Source: Icerya purchasi
Taxonomy: Eukaryota; Arthropoda; Insecta; Hemiptera; Monophlebidae
Assembly: GCA_039619475.1 (NCBI GenBank)
Contig: CM077116.1
Span: forward strand, 370,230,294 to 370,294,293
Direction: 5' to 3'
Length of the DNA stretch: 64,000 bases
Under the pieces are notes generated by a model that worked only from the letters and a program-made list of their open reading frames with translations, was not told the origin of the DNA and did not search any database. This document shows positions 1 to 10,105 of the stretch, piece by piece. Each line of letters opens with the position of its first letter. Position 1 is the stretch's first letter. The position numbers were made by a program, and so were the translations under genes.

Positions 1-134
1 AATTATAGGCGACACAATACTTGATAAAATTCTTCAATTTCTGCAGCGTGCTATTTCTTTTAATAACATTTCAGCGCTAAATGTTTGAATATTAATATCA
101 TGCTCCCTTTGTGTGCCTTTTTGTATAATTAAGT

Positions 135-302
135 AACATTTAGCAACACCGGTATTTAACATAAATATATTAAAGTAATATTAAAGACATTAAAACCATC
201 GACATTACACCATAAATTTTGAAGTTTTGCTTCGAAACATGTCGGTAGAGTTTTAATATTAATTTAATGTATTTATGTTAAATACCGGCGTTGCTAAATG
301 TT
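135..302. repeat. Palindromic (hairpin) element, ~65-bp arms
   Basis: The left arm starting AACATTTAGCAACACCGGTA is matched by the reverse complement of the right arm ending TACCGGCGTTGCTAAATGTT. With a few mismatches the pairing runs about 65 bp inward, to the ATTAAAAC...GACA region. The central part contains GAAG-TTTTG-CTTCGAAACATGTC, which resembles the loop-proximal motif of the hairpin at 33107-33290. It looks like a MITE or a Penelope/Helitron-type end rather than a gene. The family is not identified. Confidence 0.7.
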
Positions 303-1562
303 TGTTTTGAATTTTGTAAATTATGCGATACGGGTTACAGACAAAAAGGCCGACTTATTATTCTAATTCTTCAGCACTATAATTAGAGCATCTTTTTTTT
401 ATGCGTGGAAAATTTTTTGGTCATTTCGACAAGATAAATTATATTATTTGTGCGAGCTTAAGAAAAATCCGTCCGCTGAAAAAAGCTTCATACCGAACCC
501 AAGTTCGGGTATCTTAACGTTAAACGTAAAGAACTATTAGTAAATCTGTTTGTTCAAATATTTTTAAAAGTACTAAATCGATTCTGATAATATTAACTTT
601 CTTTTGGAACTTCCAAACTTATATTAAAAGCGGTATCATCAGAGTTGGAAAAATAATTAAGTACGAGTAAAATGGGGAGGCGATGTTAATATTCTTCGTG
701 TAATCTAAGCGGGTATATGTAAATAGTGATATTTACGAAATTAATTTTTCATTTTTATGTATAATTAAAGTGGCGCTTGAACCGAGAAAAAGTATTGAAT
801 AAATTACAAAGAAAAATGAAACTGCGAAATCAAAGAAAAAGTTAATCGTAAAAAAGTAAACAAGATCAACTCTATATAACACCAATCAGCGAGGTGTACC
901 CGTGGAAAATTCTTCATTTTTTTCTTTTTTTTTTTTATACCATAAAAGTGCATTAATTATTTTTGATATTTTTCAATCAAATTCCGGCATAAAATATTAA
1001 ATGTAATTACAGGAACATTTCATTCGTGTGTCAGCGTGCTCTTATAGCTAGTGTTCGCCTATTGGTGGAAATCCGACCATAATTATTATTAAAAATTAGA
1101 AGAAAACATATTTGCATACTTTTAAAATTTTTTTTACTATTCTTATACACGTTCGTTCATTGTATATCTTGAAACACACACTTTTATATGTACTTACAAT
1201 ACAAAACAGTTCAATACCATTATAATTAAATAAAAAATAAAAGTAAATCACAATTTAAAAACCCTCATTCGTTGATATTAAATGACATCTTAACGGTTTT
1301 ACTACGCTGTAAAAAAGTCAATAATGATGATTATTAAGAAAAATTAAAATATTTTAATAAGAACAGATTTATTAGCTATAGCGATTTTATTTTTCATTTT
1401 TTGTTTTAATTTTTTTTTAAATAGGAAAAAAAAACTGTTTCTAAAATTTTTGTACTGATAACACTAAAGATCGTCAATATAGCTACTAAATTACAACAAA
1501 AAAACAAAAAAATAATAAAAAAAAATAATAAAAAAAAAAAAAAAACAATAAAAAAAAAAATA
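303..1562. other. AT-rich sequence, no gene seen
   Basis: Very AT-rich DNA with T runs near 925-940 and an A-rich tract at about 1497-1560. I see no coding signal, RNA gene or clear repeat on either strand. Confidence 0.6.
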
Positions 1563-1628
1563 GGTTAATAAACAGAGGAGAAAAACGTACTGCACTGTTT
1601 TGTCTTTGCTTATTTGTATATAGATTCA
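1563..1628 (+). repeat. ~60-bp interspersed repeat, copy 1
   Basis: The segment GGTTAATAAACAGAGGAGAA and its continuation through ACTGTTTTGTCTTTGC recur at 30034-30089 with few differences. Both copies follow an A-rich tract, and both lead to TATATAGATT. It is probably one end of a retroelement. The family is unknown. Confidence 0.7.
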
Positions 1629-2481
1629 ACATAGACGTCGTATAAATATGCTAGAAAAGCATATTTTCATTTTATCATTATGAGACTAACCTACTCAGCT
1701 CTGTGGACACAAACTTCCAGCTGGAAGCAAAGAACTTGAAGTTCTTCTAAATCATAATATAACTGACATTAACCTGATATTTGAAACACATTTTACCGCA
1801 AATGTGTTATTATCAGAATATATACACAGGGATATCTGTCATACATCGCGAGTTAATTAGCACATACGGGCGTAACAGTATTCTTGAAAAATAATATCTG
1901 CCATTAATCACAAGAACAACTAATTACAGGGGAGTATTTTCAAAGTGCAGCAGTCACAATATAATATATGGCAATGCCGAACTTATGTCATCGCTTCAGT
2001 ATACAGTATAAACATGAACACTTAAGCAAGAACAATGTGAGTCAGTTTTTAAAAATTAGCTAACGATCTACCGTTGAAGGAGATTTCGGGCGTAAAGTAT
2101 ACAGCATGGAATCCAGATATATCACCTCAAAGCAAAAACAGCACTAATTCGGGCATATAATATTCGGCACTGCAAATGATTTCCAAGCGCATCGGTTTTT
2201 TCATTATCGAAGAAATTGGATCGAGTTTCATGTACACTACTAATATCGAAGATCTAAATTCCAACCTAACTTCTAATAATTCAGTTATCGAGAAAAAAAA
2301 AATTACAAAACCTCATAGATAAAAGAGTATTCAGAAATGAATTTAATTCAAGTTCTTAAAATTAGGAGAAAAAAATAAAGTTTCTACAAAAAAAAACAAC
2401 TTATATTAGTTAGTTTCTTTAAAATTAAAATGAAAACTCTTTCAATAATATATAAGTATCATTTATTAACGTTTATACCGA
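1629..2481. other. No gene seen
   Basis: AT-rich sequence with short A runs. Nothing on either strand could be tied to a protein family. The RT fossil that follows may begin slightly upstream, but I see no readable motif before 2482. Confidence 0.5.
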
Positions 2482-3110
2482 GTGATACATACTATGACAT
2501 GCGAGGAGAAAATAGGGAACACGCAGTTTGGTTTTAAAAATGCCGCGAATACCCGTGAAGTCGTTTTTTCAGTGCGCGAGCTCACGCAACGTTGCCGTGA
2601 TGTAAACATTAATGTAAATGCGTGTGCTATCGACTACCACAAAGTTTTTGACTGCGTAAAACACGAACAACTGGTAGATAAAATCGGTTCCCATTGACAA
2701 GAACGACTTGCAAATCATAAGCAATTTGTGCTGGAAACTAAAAATTGGAAGTACGACGTTCGAAAGTACGGATATTAAAAAAGGAGTTCGACCGGGTTGC
2801 GTACTGTCCCCGCTACTTTTTAATCTTTATGCCGAAGCAATTTTCAGTGAAGCACTTGATGAAAACGATAGGAAGATCACAAGGTGAATGAGGTTACAAT
2901 TAATAATATACGATGCGCGGGTGATGGAAGAAGTGCAAAAAGAACTGTAAACAAACTTGCAATCTATAGTAAAGTTTTTGGCTTCACAATTAACAGCGAC
3001 AAAATAAAAGTGACAGTTTTCGAAAAAAAATACCAGCACAATGCCAAATAACAATGGAAAGGAGCTCTGGAACAGGTACACTCCTCGAAATACCTTGAAA
3101 ACGTATAAAA
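2482..3110 (+). pseudogene. Non-LTR retrotransposon reverse transcriptase fragment (CFDP2-like/RTE-like family)
   Basis: This is a decayed RT domain of an APE-type non-LTR retrotransposon, whose enzyme copies element RNA into DNA at a nicked target. Motifs in order are TQFGFKNAANTREVVFSV, IDYHKVFDCVKHEQL (normally IDYxKAFDxVxH), then, after stops and a frame change, GVRPGCVLSPLLFNLYAEAI, and then NNIRCAGDG in place of the usual NNIRYADD. The core continues as VNKLAIYSKVFGFTINSDK and ends around LEQVHSSKYLEN. The catalytic pair is damaged: the tyrosine and first aspartate of YADD read C and G. At least two frame changes and several stops make it non-functional. The endonuclease half and C-terminus are missing. 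The fragments at 34190 and 57078 belong to the same broad type, but no single element is continuous. Confidence 0.88.
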
Positions 3111-4254
3111 TACTTGTAACTCAATTCAAAAGCAAAGTAGAGTGATGCGGTTGTTTGATAGCTCATGTGCGTGTAAAAAGAAACGTACTGAGAAAAAATT
3201 AGCCAAAAGCCTCGAAGGTTTTCATAAATTTGTTTGATATATAGGATTATTGATTATATTTCGAAATGCCTTCGAACGAATGAAACTGTAAACAGGAACC
3301 AGCAAAAAAAAAAAGAAAGTAAAGATAAACACGATGCAAAAAAGTTTTCAAATTGCCGACAATTTAAAAGCGTTGGAATAAATTTTAATTAACCACGCTG
3401 ATTCCGAGTTTTACCGTAAAGTTTTCTTCGTAATTCTACGCTATCCTTAAAACGGATAAACATTTTTCCGAAACTTTCTGCTCCAGGTACTAATCATCTC
3501 TGTACCAAGAACAGCTATTTCGAACGAAAATTCTATTTTTCTATGAAAACCGGAGAACAACCAGTCCAAAAGTATAAAATAGAATATCGTGATGAAATAA
3601 ACCATATCCGCATAAAGTATACTACCCCCCCCCCCCCCCCCATTTTTAACAAGGAATTACTGAAAATAAAAAATACGTAATGAGACAAAATTTTAAAAAA
3701 AAAGGGAAATACTGAAGAATAACATATGAAGTTACTCATTATCAAAGTTAATATCTCCCGGTAAAAATAAGTTTTAGTAGAAGCGATCTGGATTATTTTT
3801 TGACACATTTCCAATTTGGTGCACTGCGAGTAATTTTTATCCACTAATAAACTACAAGATAATTCAAAAGAGATACTTCCGAATACTTCCGTACATATAC
3901 CAGCATTAGATTTATGCACCAAACCTTCTTAGAGTACAATTTATAAATTAACTATGAAGCGGAGTTTAAAATTTTTCAATAATTGCAGTTCGAATCTAAT
4001 TATCCAATATAAACGGTGTTGGTAAAATTTTTTATTCCTCACATTCATGAAATATGAAATCGTTATACTCTTTACTATTTTACATAAATCTATTATACTG
4101 CTTTTGTCATTTGTTATGAATATGTATTAAAATATACATAAATTCACGAGTTAATTTTTTTTTTACTTGCATTAAATTAAAATAAAGTAAGTTCCACATC
4201 CTTGATAAGGTATCATAGATAGTAGATCGTGAATTTAAGGTTTTCGTAATTTTC
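3111..4254. other. AT-rich sequence with a poly-C tract, no gene seen
   Basis: Contains a C homopolymer of about 16 bases near 3627-3642. The 129-codon minus-strand open frame at 3533-3922 is low in complexity, crosses the poly-C tract and matches nothing I know, so I do not call it. The first ~120 bases may hold eroded RT C-terminal sequence. Confidence 0.5.
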
Positions 4255-4444
4255 TAAGCTGAACACGGCACACTGATGAGAGTAGGGGGGCGAGTTCTTT
4301 TCTACTTGGGATCCGCCTTTACTTTTCCACATTTCTCTAGGACTCAATATTAGATATACCTAGGAGTAACTTCCGGAACGAAACAAGCCTCGTGATCTCC
4401 GATTTAGGTACCAAGCACCTTACCGCGCTACCATACTTACATCA
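4255..4444 (-). mobile_element. tRNA-derived SINE (family S1), minus-strand copy, 3'-truncated
   Basis: Read on the minus strand this matches the SINE at 61381-61655. Shared blocks include CAAGCACCTTA (complement of the tRNA-like head), GGAACGAAACAAGCCTCG, TTCTACTTGGG and TGATGAGAGTAGG. The tRNA-like A-box end lies at the high-coordinate side. The distal tail carrying the GGGCTTAGTAC block is eroded or absent. This is one of three copies of the family in the window, the others being 17461-17555 and 61381-61655. Confidence 0.78.
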
Positions 4445-4791
4445 CATATCACTGTAGTTGTGTTTTATTTTACAATACAGCAAGGTTTTATTAAATTTTC
4501 CAAATTTACGTTTCTTCTTACGTAAACCATACCCACTATACTTGAATTTACTACGTCGGTAAAAACGACGACTGCTTAATACGCGTATTTATACACTGCA
4601 TCTAAACAGTACTCATTAAATCTATTCACTGATTATAATAATGTTTTTGTTTTTGTTTCAGACACCCTCATAAAACCATATAAATTTGCGCATGTTTCGT
4701 AATACTTTCCCCAAAATAAAGTAATTAAAGCAATTTCGGAGCTCCTAATTTACGAACGAATTTTCGATTCGTAAATTAATAATAACTTTTT

Positions 4792-5160
4792 AACCGGCTT
4801 CAAAAAAGAAGAAGGTATTCAATTCGACTGTATTTTTTTTTTTTTTTTTTTATTTTTTTATTTTTTATTTTTTATGTGTGTTACCACAGAACTTTCTTCT
4901 AGATGAATCGATTTTGATGATTCTTCTTTTATTCGAAAGGTGGTGTTTGTCATGTGGTCCCATTTAAATTTGATCAAGGTCTGACCGATAGTTTTTGAGT
5001 TATCCTTAATAATGCGGGAGATTGAAGCTTTTTGGATGCTTTTCATTCTTCATGATTGTTTTCACCGTCGGATTAGATTTATTGACTTAAAATACTATAA
5101 ATTTGCCAAATTACCATGGAAATGTAGCTTTTGGTGTTTTCACACCGTGGAAATAAATGT
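4792..5160 (+). repeat. Arthropod-type AACCGGCTTCAAAAAAGAAG interspersed repeat
   Basis: It starts AACCGGCTTCAAAAAAGAAG, then ATTCAATTCGACTGTATTTT, a T-rich block, and a region with GATGAATCGATTTTGATGATTC. This arrangement matches my memory of a widespread arthropod interspersed repeat (AACCGACTTCAAAAAAGGAGG type). It leads directly into the foldback at 5204-5637, whose right end carries TTGAAGTCGGT, the inverted counterpart of the start. The two may therefore be one ~0.8-kb element with short terminal inverted repeats. Family membership is from memory. Confidence 0.65.
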
Positions 5161-5203
5161 TTTAATTTAATTGAATAAAAATGCACTAAAAAGTAACGAA
5201 ATA

Positions 5204-5637
5204 AAATGCTTTTTTACAAAAAATAAATACCGATACTTGAAGGTTTATTATAAAAATTTAAAAATGCACTAAAAAGTAACGAAATAATTACTCCCGATAA
5301 AATATATATATCAGAGTGATATAACACTTAAGTGGTGATATCGTAATTCTTATACAACATTAATTTTTTGGAGTTGGAATTAAATTCATGTTAGGAACAA
5401 TTTAATCAACATTTAATGCGGGTTTTTAATTATTCTTTTAATATGAATTTGATGCCAACTCCAAAAAATTAATGTTGTATAAGAATTACGATATCACCAC
5501 TTAAGTTATATCCCTCTGATATATATATATATATATATATATTTTATCGGGAGTAATTATTTCGTTACTTTTTAGTGCATTTTTAAATTTTAATAATAAA
5601 CCTTGAAGTCGGTATTTATTTTTTGTAAAAAAGCATT
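5204..5637. repeat. Foldback element, ~190-bp inverted arms, ~53-bp loop
   Basis: The left arm (5204-5389) and right arm (5443-5637) are near-perfect inverted repeats. Examples are AAATGCTTTTTTACAAAAAA against its complement at the right end, then GCACTAAAAAGTAACGAAAT, GTGGTGATATCGTAATTCTT and AATTTTTTGGAGTTGG. The right arm has a longer TA run. Just left of the left arm, 5177-5203 duplicates 27 bp of the arm (5260-5286), suggesting slippage or a nested end. No coding capacity is seen. It is a foldback or MITE-like structure, and such long palindromes are typically young or unstable. Confidence 0.88.
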
Positions 5638-7497
5638 ATTTTAAATAAATCGAAAGACAGGACACATTAGGAAATGATTTATCATAAAGTGAGGCAGTTT
5701 GATGACTTCTTAGTAATAACTAAGTACGTTCTGAAATATGTACAGGAGAAAAAAAAAAATTTTAATTCACTTACCTTTTTTTGTTGAAAAAAAAGCGGAA
5801 TTTCAAAAATTGTAAAAAACAAAATTAAATCGAAATTATTAGAGTTAAACAGAAATACGAAAAAATTAAATATTTTCACGCCACGGCACGTTAATAACAG
5901 CGGCGACATAAGCAAAAACTTTGATAACTACGACGCTTTAGGCAGAAACTTGTAAAAGTAATTATTCGCCATAAATTCCATCGCAGAGTTGGATTAATAC
6001 TGACGACAATGTCTGCCGATGGTTTTTGATGAGTATCAAAAAAAGATGCTTAACACGTGAGAGGGGACTGTTTTCAAGTTTATTTACGTGTCGACAAACA
6101 ATATCGACGAGCGTGTCCAATTTCATCCGACTAGTACACCAGAACTTGACGCTTACACCTTTCGCTACACTTTCGAGTTTACTGCCATTGAGAGAAATCA
6201 TTTATTTTCGAGGGAAAATGTAGGCGCAATCAAACAGGTGTGCTAATCGCACAATAACTTTTTCTGAAGAGAATTAAATGTCAATCGCCCTGTCTAAGCA
6301 ACACGTTTTGCATAAAAATAGCAGAACACGAAAATCCCGGATGACCGTTCAACAACAAGAAATACAATTTTAATAAATCACGCAAAAACAAAACCGATTA
6401 AAAAGCGGAATTGATAAGAAAATATGTGTACCGTTTCGGGTTGCTTTGCCTATTATGTATAAACTAAATAATTGAATCTATAGATAAGGTACAGTTAATG
6501 AAATTAGAAAATGATTTACTGCAGTCGCTCGAATCAAGATTATCGTCGATGGAGCTAGAAAAACATGGGCTGAATATGCCGAAGCAACGAATGTGACTGA
6601 ATTTATTTGGTACGTGCAGTGAATAGGAAAAAGATGACTAAAATGTTAGTAGCAAGTTAGCGAATGAAAAAGCAAAAAGCTGGTACAATTTACGAGAAGG
6701 GGCCATGATAATAGGAATTCTGGACATCTAACAAACTGCGCGCGATAATAAGATCGTTAAAAAAATAGATAAACAAAGCATAAGATTATTGTTGCTATTT
6801 CTGAGACGCCGCGAAGTATTCAATATATCACTCGGAATTGTCTTTTATCGAGTAATATTTTTGAAACTATTTATTCTTTTTTTCGTAATTTTTGAGGTTG
6901 ATTTTTTTTTTAGTCATCAACAGGCCAACTAAAAATGCTGCTACCTTCTACGTTTCATGATTCTGGTTAAAAAGTATTCAAAGGTAACATTCCGGTCAGC
7001 AATGGGAAATGGCGCTCTTCTCAAATTTGCACTAACGTTTATAATGTCGCTGATCGCTTCTTTAATTTTAAGATTTTTTTCATATATTCTGACTTTTTCA
7101 CGATTTCTGCCCGGCTGTACTAAGTGATAAAAGTAGTGTGTGTATATCTTTAAGGAAATTCGTTTTTTTGTTATTAAAACGTTTATTTTGATGACTATGT
7201 AATAGTCACCGATGCTCGGTGGGGTATCTATATGCGACTTAACGACGAAGTACTGTCAAATAAACAAAAGACATGCACATGGTCAAAAATTATACGCAAT
7301 AATGTGTTAAGATAATATTTCCGGGTCAGTGGTGAGCTTATAAATGACGCTTTGGGGGGAGGGTTCAAATTTGTTTATTCAATCTACATAAACCGAAGTC
7401 AAAAATTAAGTCACTCGCGAACACTTCTTTATATTCTGATGACGAAAAAACCATTAAAAAAAAAAAACAATCAACGATCAAGAGAAAGGCCTGTCTG
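5638..7497. other. No gene seen
   Basis: Ordinary AT-rich sequence. Short open frames at 5682-6223 overlap on both strands, show no recognisable motif and are best treated as chance. No palindrome or repeat was recognised before the hAT-like MITE. Confidence 0.5.
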
Positions 7498-7778
7498 CAA
7501 GGGCGTCGCTAGCCGATGGGCCGGGGTGGGGGGGGGGGAAGTCAAGATGATAGAAAGATGATATGAGTTATAGGAAAAATAAAATTTATAAGTTGTAAAG
7601 GCTTAATATTTTATTAAACAAGAATAAAATCTTAATTAAAACATAATTTTCGTGGTTTTCTGACAAATTGTTCATGATTACGCGCCAATGAATACTCATC
7701 ATGGCTAGTTGATTAAAAAGTTTCAAGGCTCCAGAAGGGGGGCAGCTGCCCCCCTGTCCCCCGCTGGCGACGCTCATG
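7498..7778. mobile_element. hAT-like MITE, 281 bp, with 8-bp target site duplication
   Basis: The left end CAAGGGCGTCGCTAGC and the reverse complement of the right end, CATGAGCGTCGCCAGC, form a 16-bp imperfect terminal inverted repeat. The identical octamer CCTGTCTG flanks both sides, at 7490-7497 and 7779-7786. CA...TG termini with an 8-bp duplication are the hallmark of the hAT superfamily. Near each end lies a G- or C-rich stretch (GGGGTGGGG and its counterpart). There is no transposase frame inside, so it is non-autonomous. The perfect target duplication suggests a comparatively recent insertion. Confidence 0.88.
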
Positions 7779-7786
7779 CCTGTCTG

Positions 7787-9040
7787 CGTGAGCTTCTAGG
7801 AAATTTCTTAGCTAATTTCTATTCGGCTACATTAAAAATTCGTTTTCTTTCTACCCCGTATTGATCATATTTTTAAGTAAATATTGGAAATCTCTCCAAA
7901 GAGACTTGATACCGTTCATTCTAATGGCTAACCCGGGCGTGTTCATCGGTACTCATCAGCATTCTCATACGGACCATCACTGACCGATATAAAACAAGGA
8001 ATAGCACTAAAATCGATTGAAATAGTACAAGTTACGCGTGAACGAACCTAAAACATAATTTCTTTTTCTTTTTTTTTTTTTTTTTTTTTGAAGTCGGCGA
8101 AAGGAGGGAGGATTAAAAGTTAAGATGTCGGATCCAACTTGTTTTCGATCCTCGATCCCGTTTTTCCCCCTTCGAAATAAGCGAAATTTAATTTATTTTC
8201 GCGTTTGGGCACTAATAAGACTTAAAGGAGGGGGGTTTAATGCGAAATTTTCAAAACAAACTGAACGCCCCAACGTCGACCAGATTTCAGTTCTTACCGA
8301 AAGCAAAGAAATGCCGTCTATTTCGAAATTTAATCAATCATGCCCGACAAACGGCTACGCAAAAGCTTAAAAATGGAAAACGGGCAGCGTGAACATCGGG
8401 GGGCTCTGCCGAGGGAACCAATTTTACAATTTCAATTCTGGTGCCGTTATTCAGCATTTGCAGAGTAATTTTATAAAATGAAAAAGTTCGAAATTGCTCG
8501 GCATTCGACATCAAAGTACTGCGAAAAAAATAAATATATAAAAATGTTCGCGCTCCGTATAAGTGCACCATTCTACGGGATTAGTCGTTTAACATCTGTG
8601 CGGTAATAACTTTCTTACGTATAGTGTAAATCGGTTTTCTGTGTGTCAGTTCATCACATTTACCGCGAAATGCTATCGGAACCGAACGTTTTGATGTGTG
8701 TAATTTTCCATAGCATTCATCGTCTCTTGCACGTGTGGACATCACAGTGATCGGTACTTCATTACATTCCTATTAAGAAACTCTCTTTTTTTGAATATAT
8801 ACACCATTAATTCTACTCATAGTCAAAAGCAATTTCATAATCGTTTAATTTAATTAACCGACAAAATTTTCTATCACTGTTATTTGCGCAATGTATTTTT
8901 CATTTTATTTCCCCGCTATTAATTCAGCGGCCACATATTTCGCGACATCGATTAATAATCTAAAACTGTGCGGTAATTAAATGTTTAATATTGATAAATA
9001 TCGATCGTTCTTAATATCGACCTCGTAATGATCACTATGT
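7787..9040. other. No gene seen
   Basis: Contains a T run at 8063-8088 and a purine-rich patch with GGAGGGAGG and GGAGGGGGG (8100-8235). The open frames at 8125-8370 and 8338-8571 overlap on opposite strands without motifs. Nothing is supported. Confidence 0.5.
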
Positions 9041-10105
9041 TCGGCCGTAGGCACGCTTTGCCACCGGTAATATTACACCAAGAGCCACGGCTCGCCCCGC
9101 TTTATAATAAACGGGTGATTGTTTTTACATCTCTAATCTCTTCCGGGGCCCGGTCTATGGGTTTCTCTAGACACTTGCGCCCCTTCTCAAAGGCTCCATA
9201 ATTTCGGATATTTGTCGCAGTTGTTTTAATCATAGACTCCTTTTCCCGCATAATTTTTCGGCTTTCATCTACTTCTACGCTATTCTGTGTCCTTTTCATT
9301 CCCCTTCTAATAACTTTCTTTGTGACTCTGATATCACATGTTTTATTAGCGTGTTCGACTTTTCCTGCTGAACAATCTCGTCCTCCTACTCTTCCCCACT
9401 AACACTCTCAGCATCCCTTGCAGGTGCCTTTTATGTTCTCTCGTTTGTTTCTACTTTTGTTATTCTTGCCCTCGAATTATTTCCATTCTCTATCCGTTAG
9501 CGTTTAAGAGTACAGCTTTATTTTCTCCATCTTCCGACTCTTTGGGCTAATGTCCTCTCGTCGACAAACCCACTAAAAACGAAAAAAAAAAAAAACAAAC
9601 AAAAAAACAAAAAACTTCAGGGAAAATTTTTAATTTTGCTAATATTTTTTAACCTTTCATTTTTTTTGGCCCGGCAAGAAAAACAACAAACCTTATTTTC
9701 ATTCATTCGTAATGAACTGATGGAATTCAAACAAATTAAAGTGTATATTTTATAATAAAATCACCGCTAAAAGTCAAATAAGAATGGAAATATTTTAGAG
9801 CGGAAAGGATAGTTTCGGAAAAAAATAAAAACTAAAACGCGATTAAAAACATTTCATCTTAGAATTCCGCTTTAAAATGTGTCCATTCTAATTTGACTTT
9901 TAATAATGATCCGATCGCACAGTGTGTTTATAATTTGTTTTAATTCTGTAAGTATTCAATCGAATGAAGAAATAATTTCATTAGCGAAATTTTGAAAATT
10001 TTGCCCCCGACTTTTAAACACCTGTTTCTTACTTTGCCAGCGGCGAACCGTGGCTTTTGGTGTAATGCTTTCTGCGGCGAAACGTGTTTACAGCGAAACG
10101 TGCTC
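9041..10105. mobile_element. ~1-kb segment bounded by ~60-bp inverted repeats
   Basis: The block at 9041-9100, read in reverse complement, and the block at 10040-10105 share GCGG..CGA[A/G]CCGTGGCT[C/T]TTGGTGTAAT. They then diverge along related sequence (GGTGGCAAAGCGTG against TGCGGCGAAACGTG). The arms are convergent inverted repeats about 0.94 kb apart. Between them is AT-rich DNA with no recognisable protein. Either this is a single element with degenerate terminal inverted repeats, or two inverted insertions of one short family. No target duplication is clear. Confidence 0.55.

Noticed and set aside
3533..3922. 129-codon minus-strand open frame
   Set aside because: It crosses a poly-C tract (poly-glycine on translation) and is otherwise hydrophobic AT-rich sequence without motifs.
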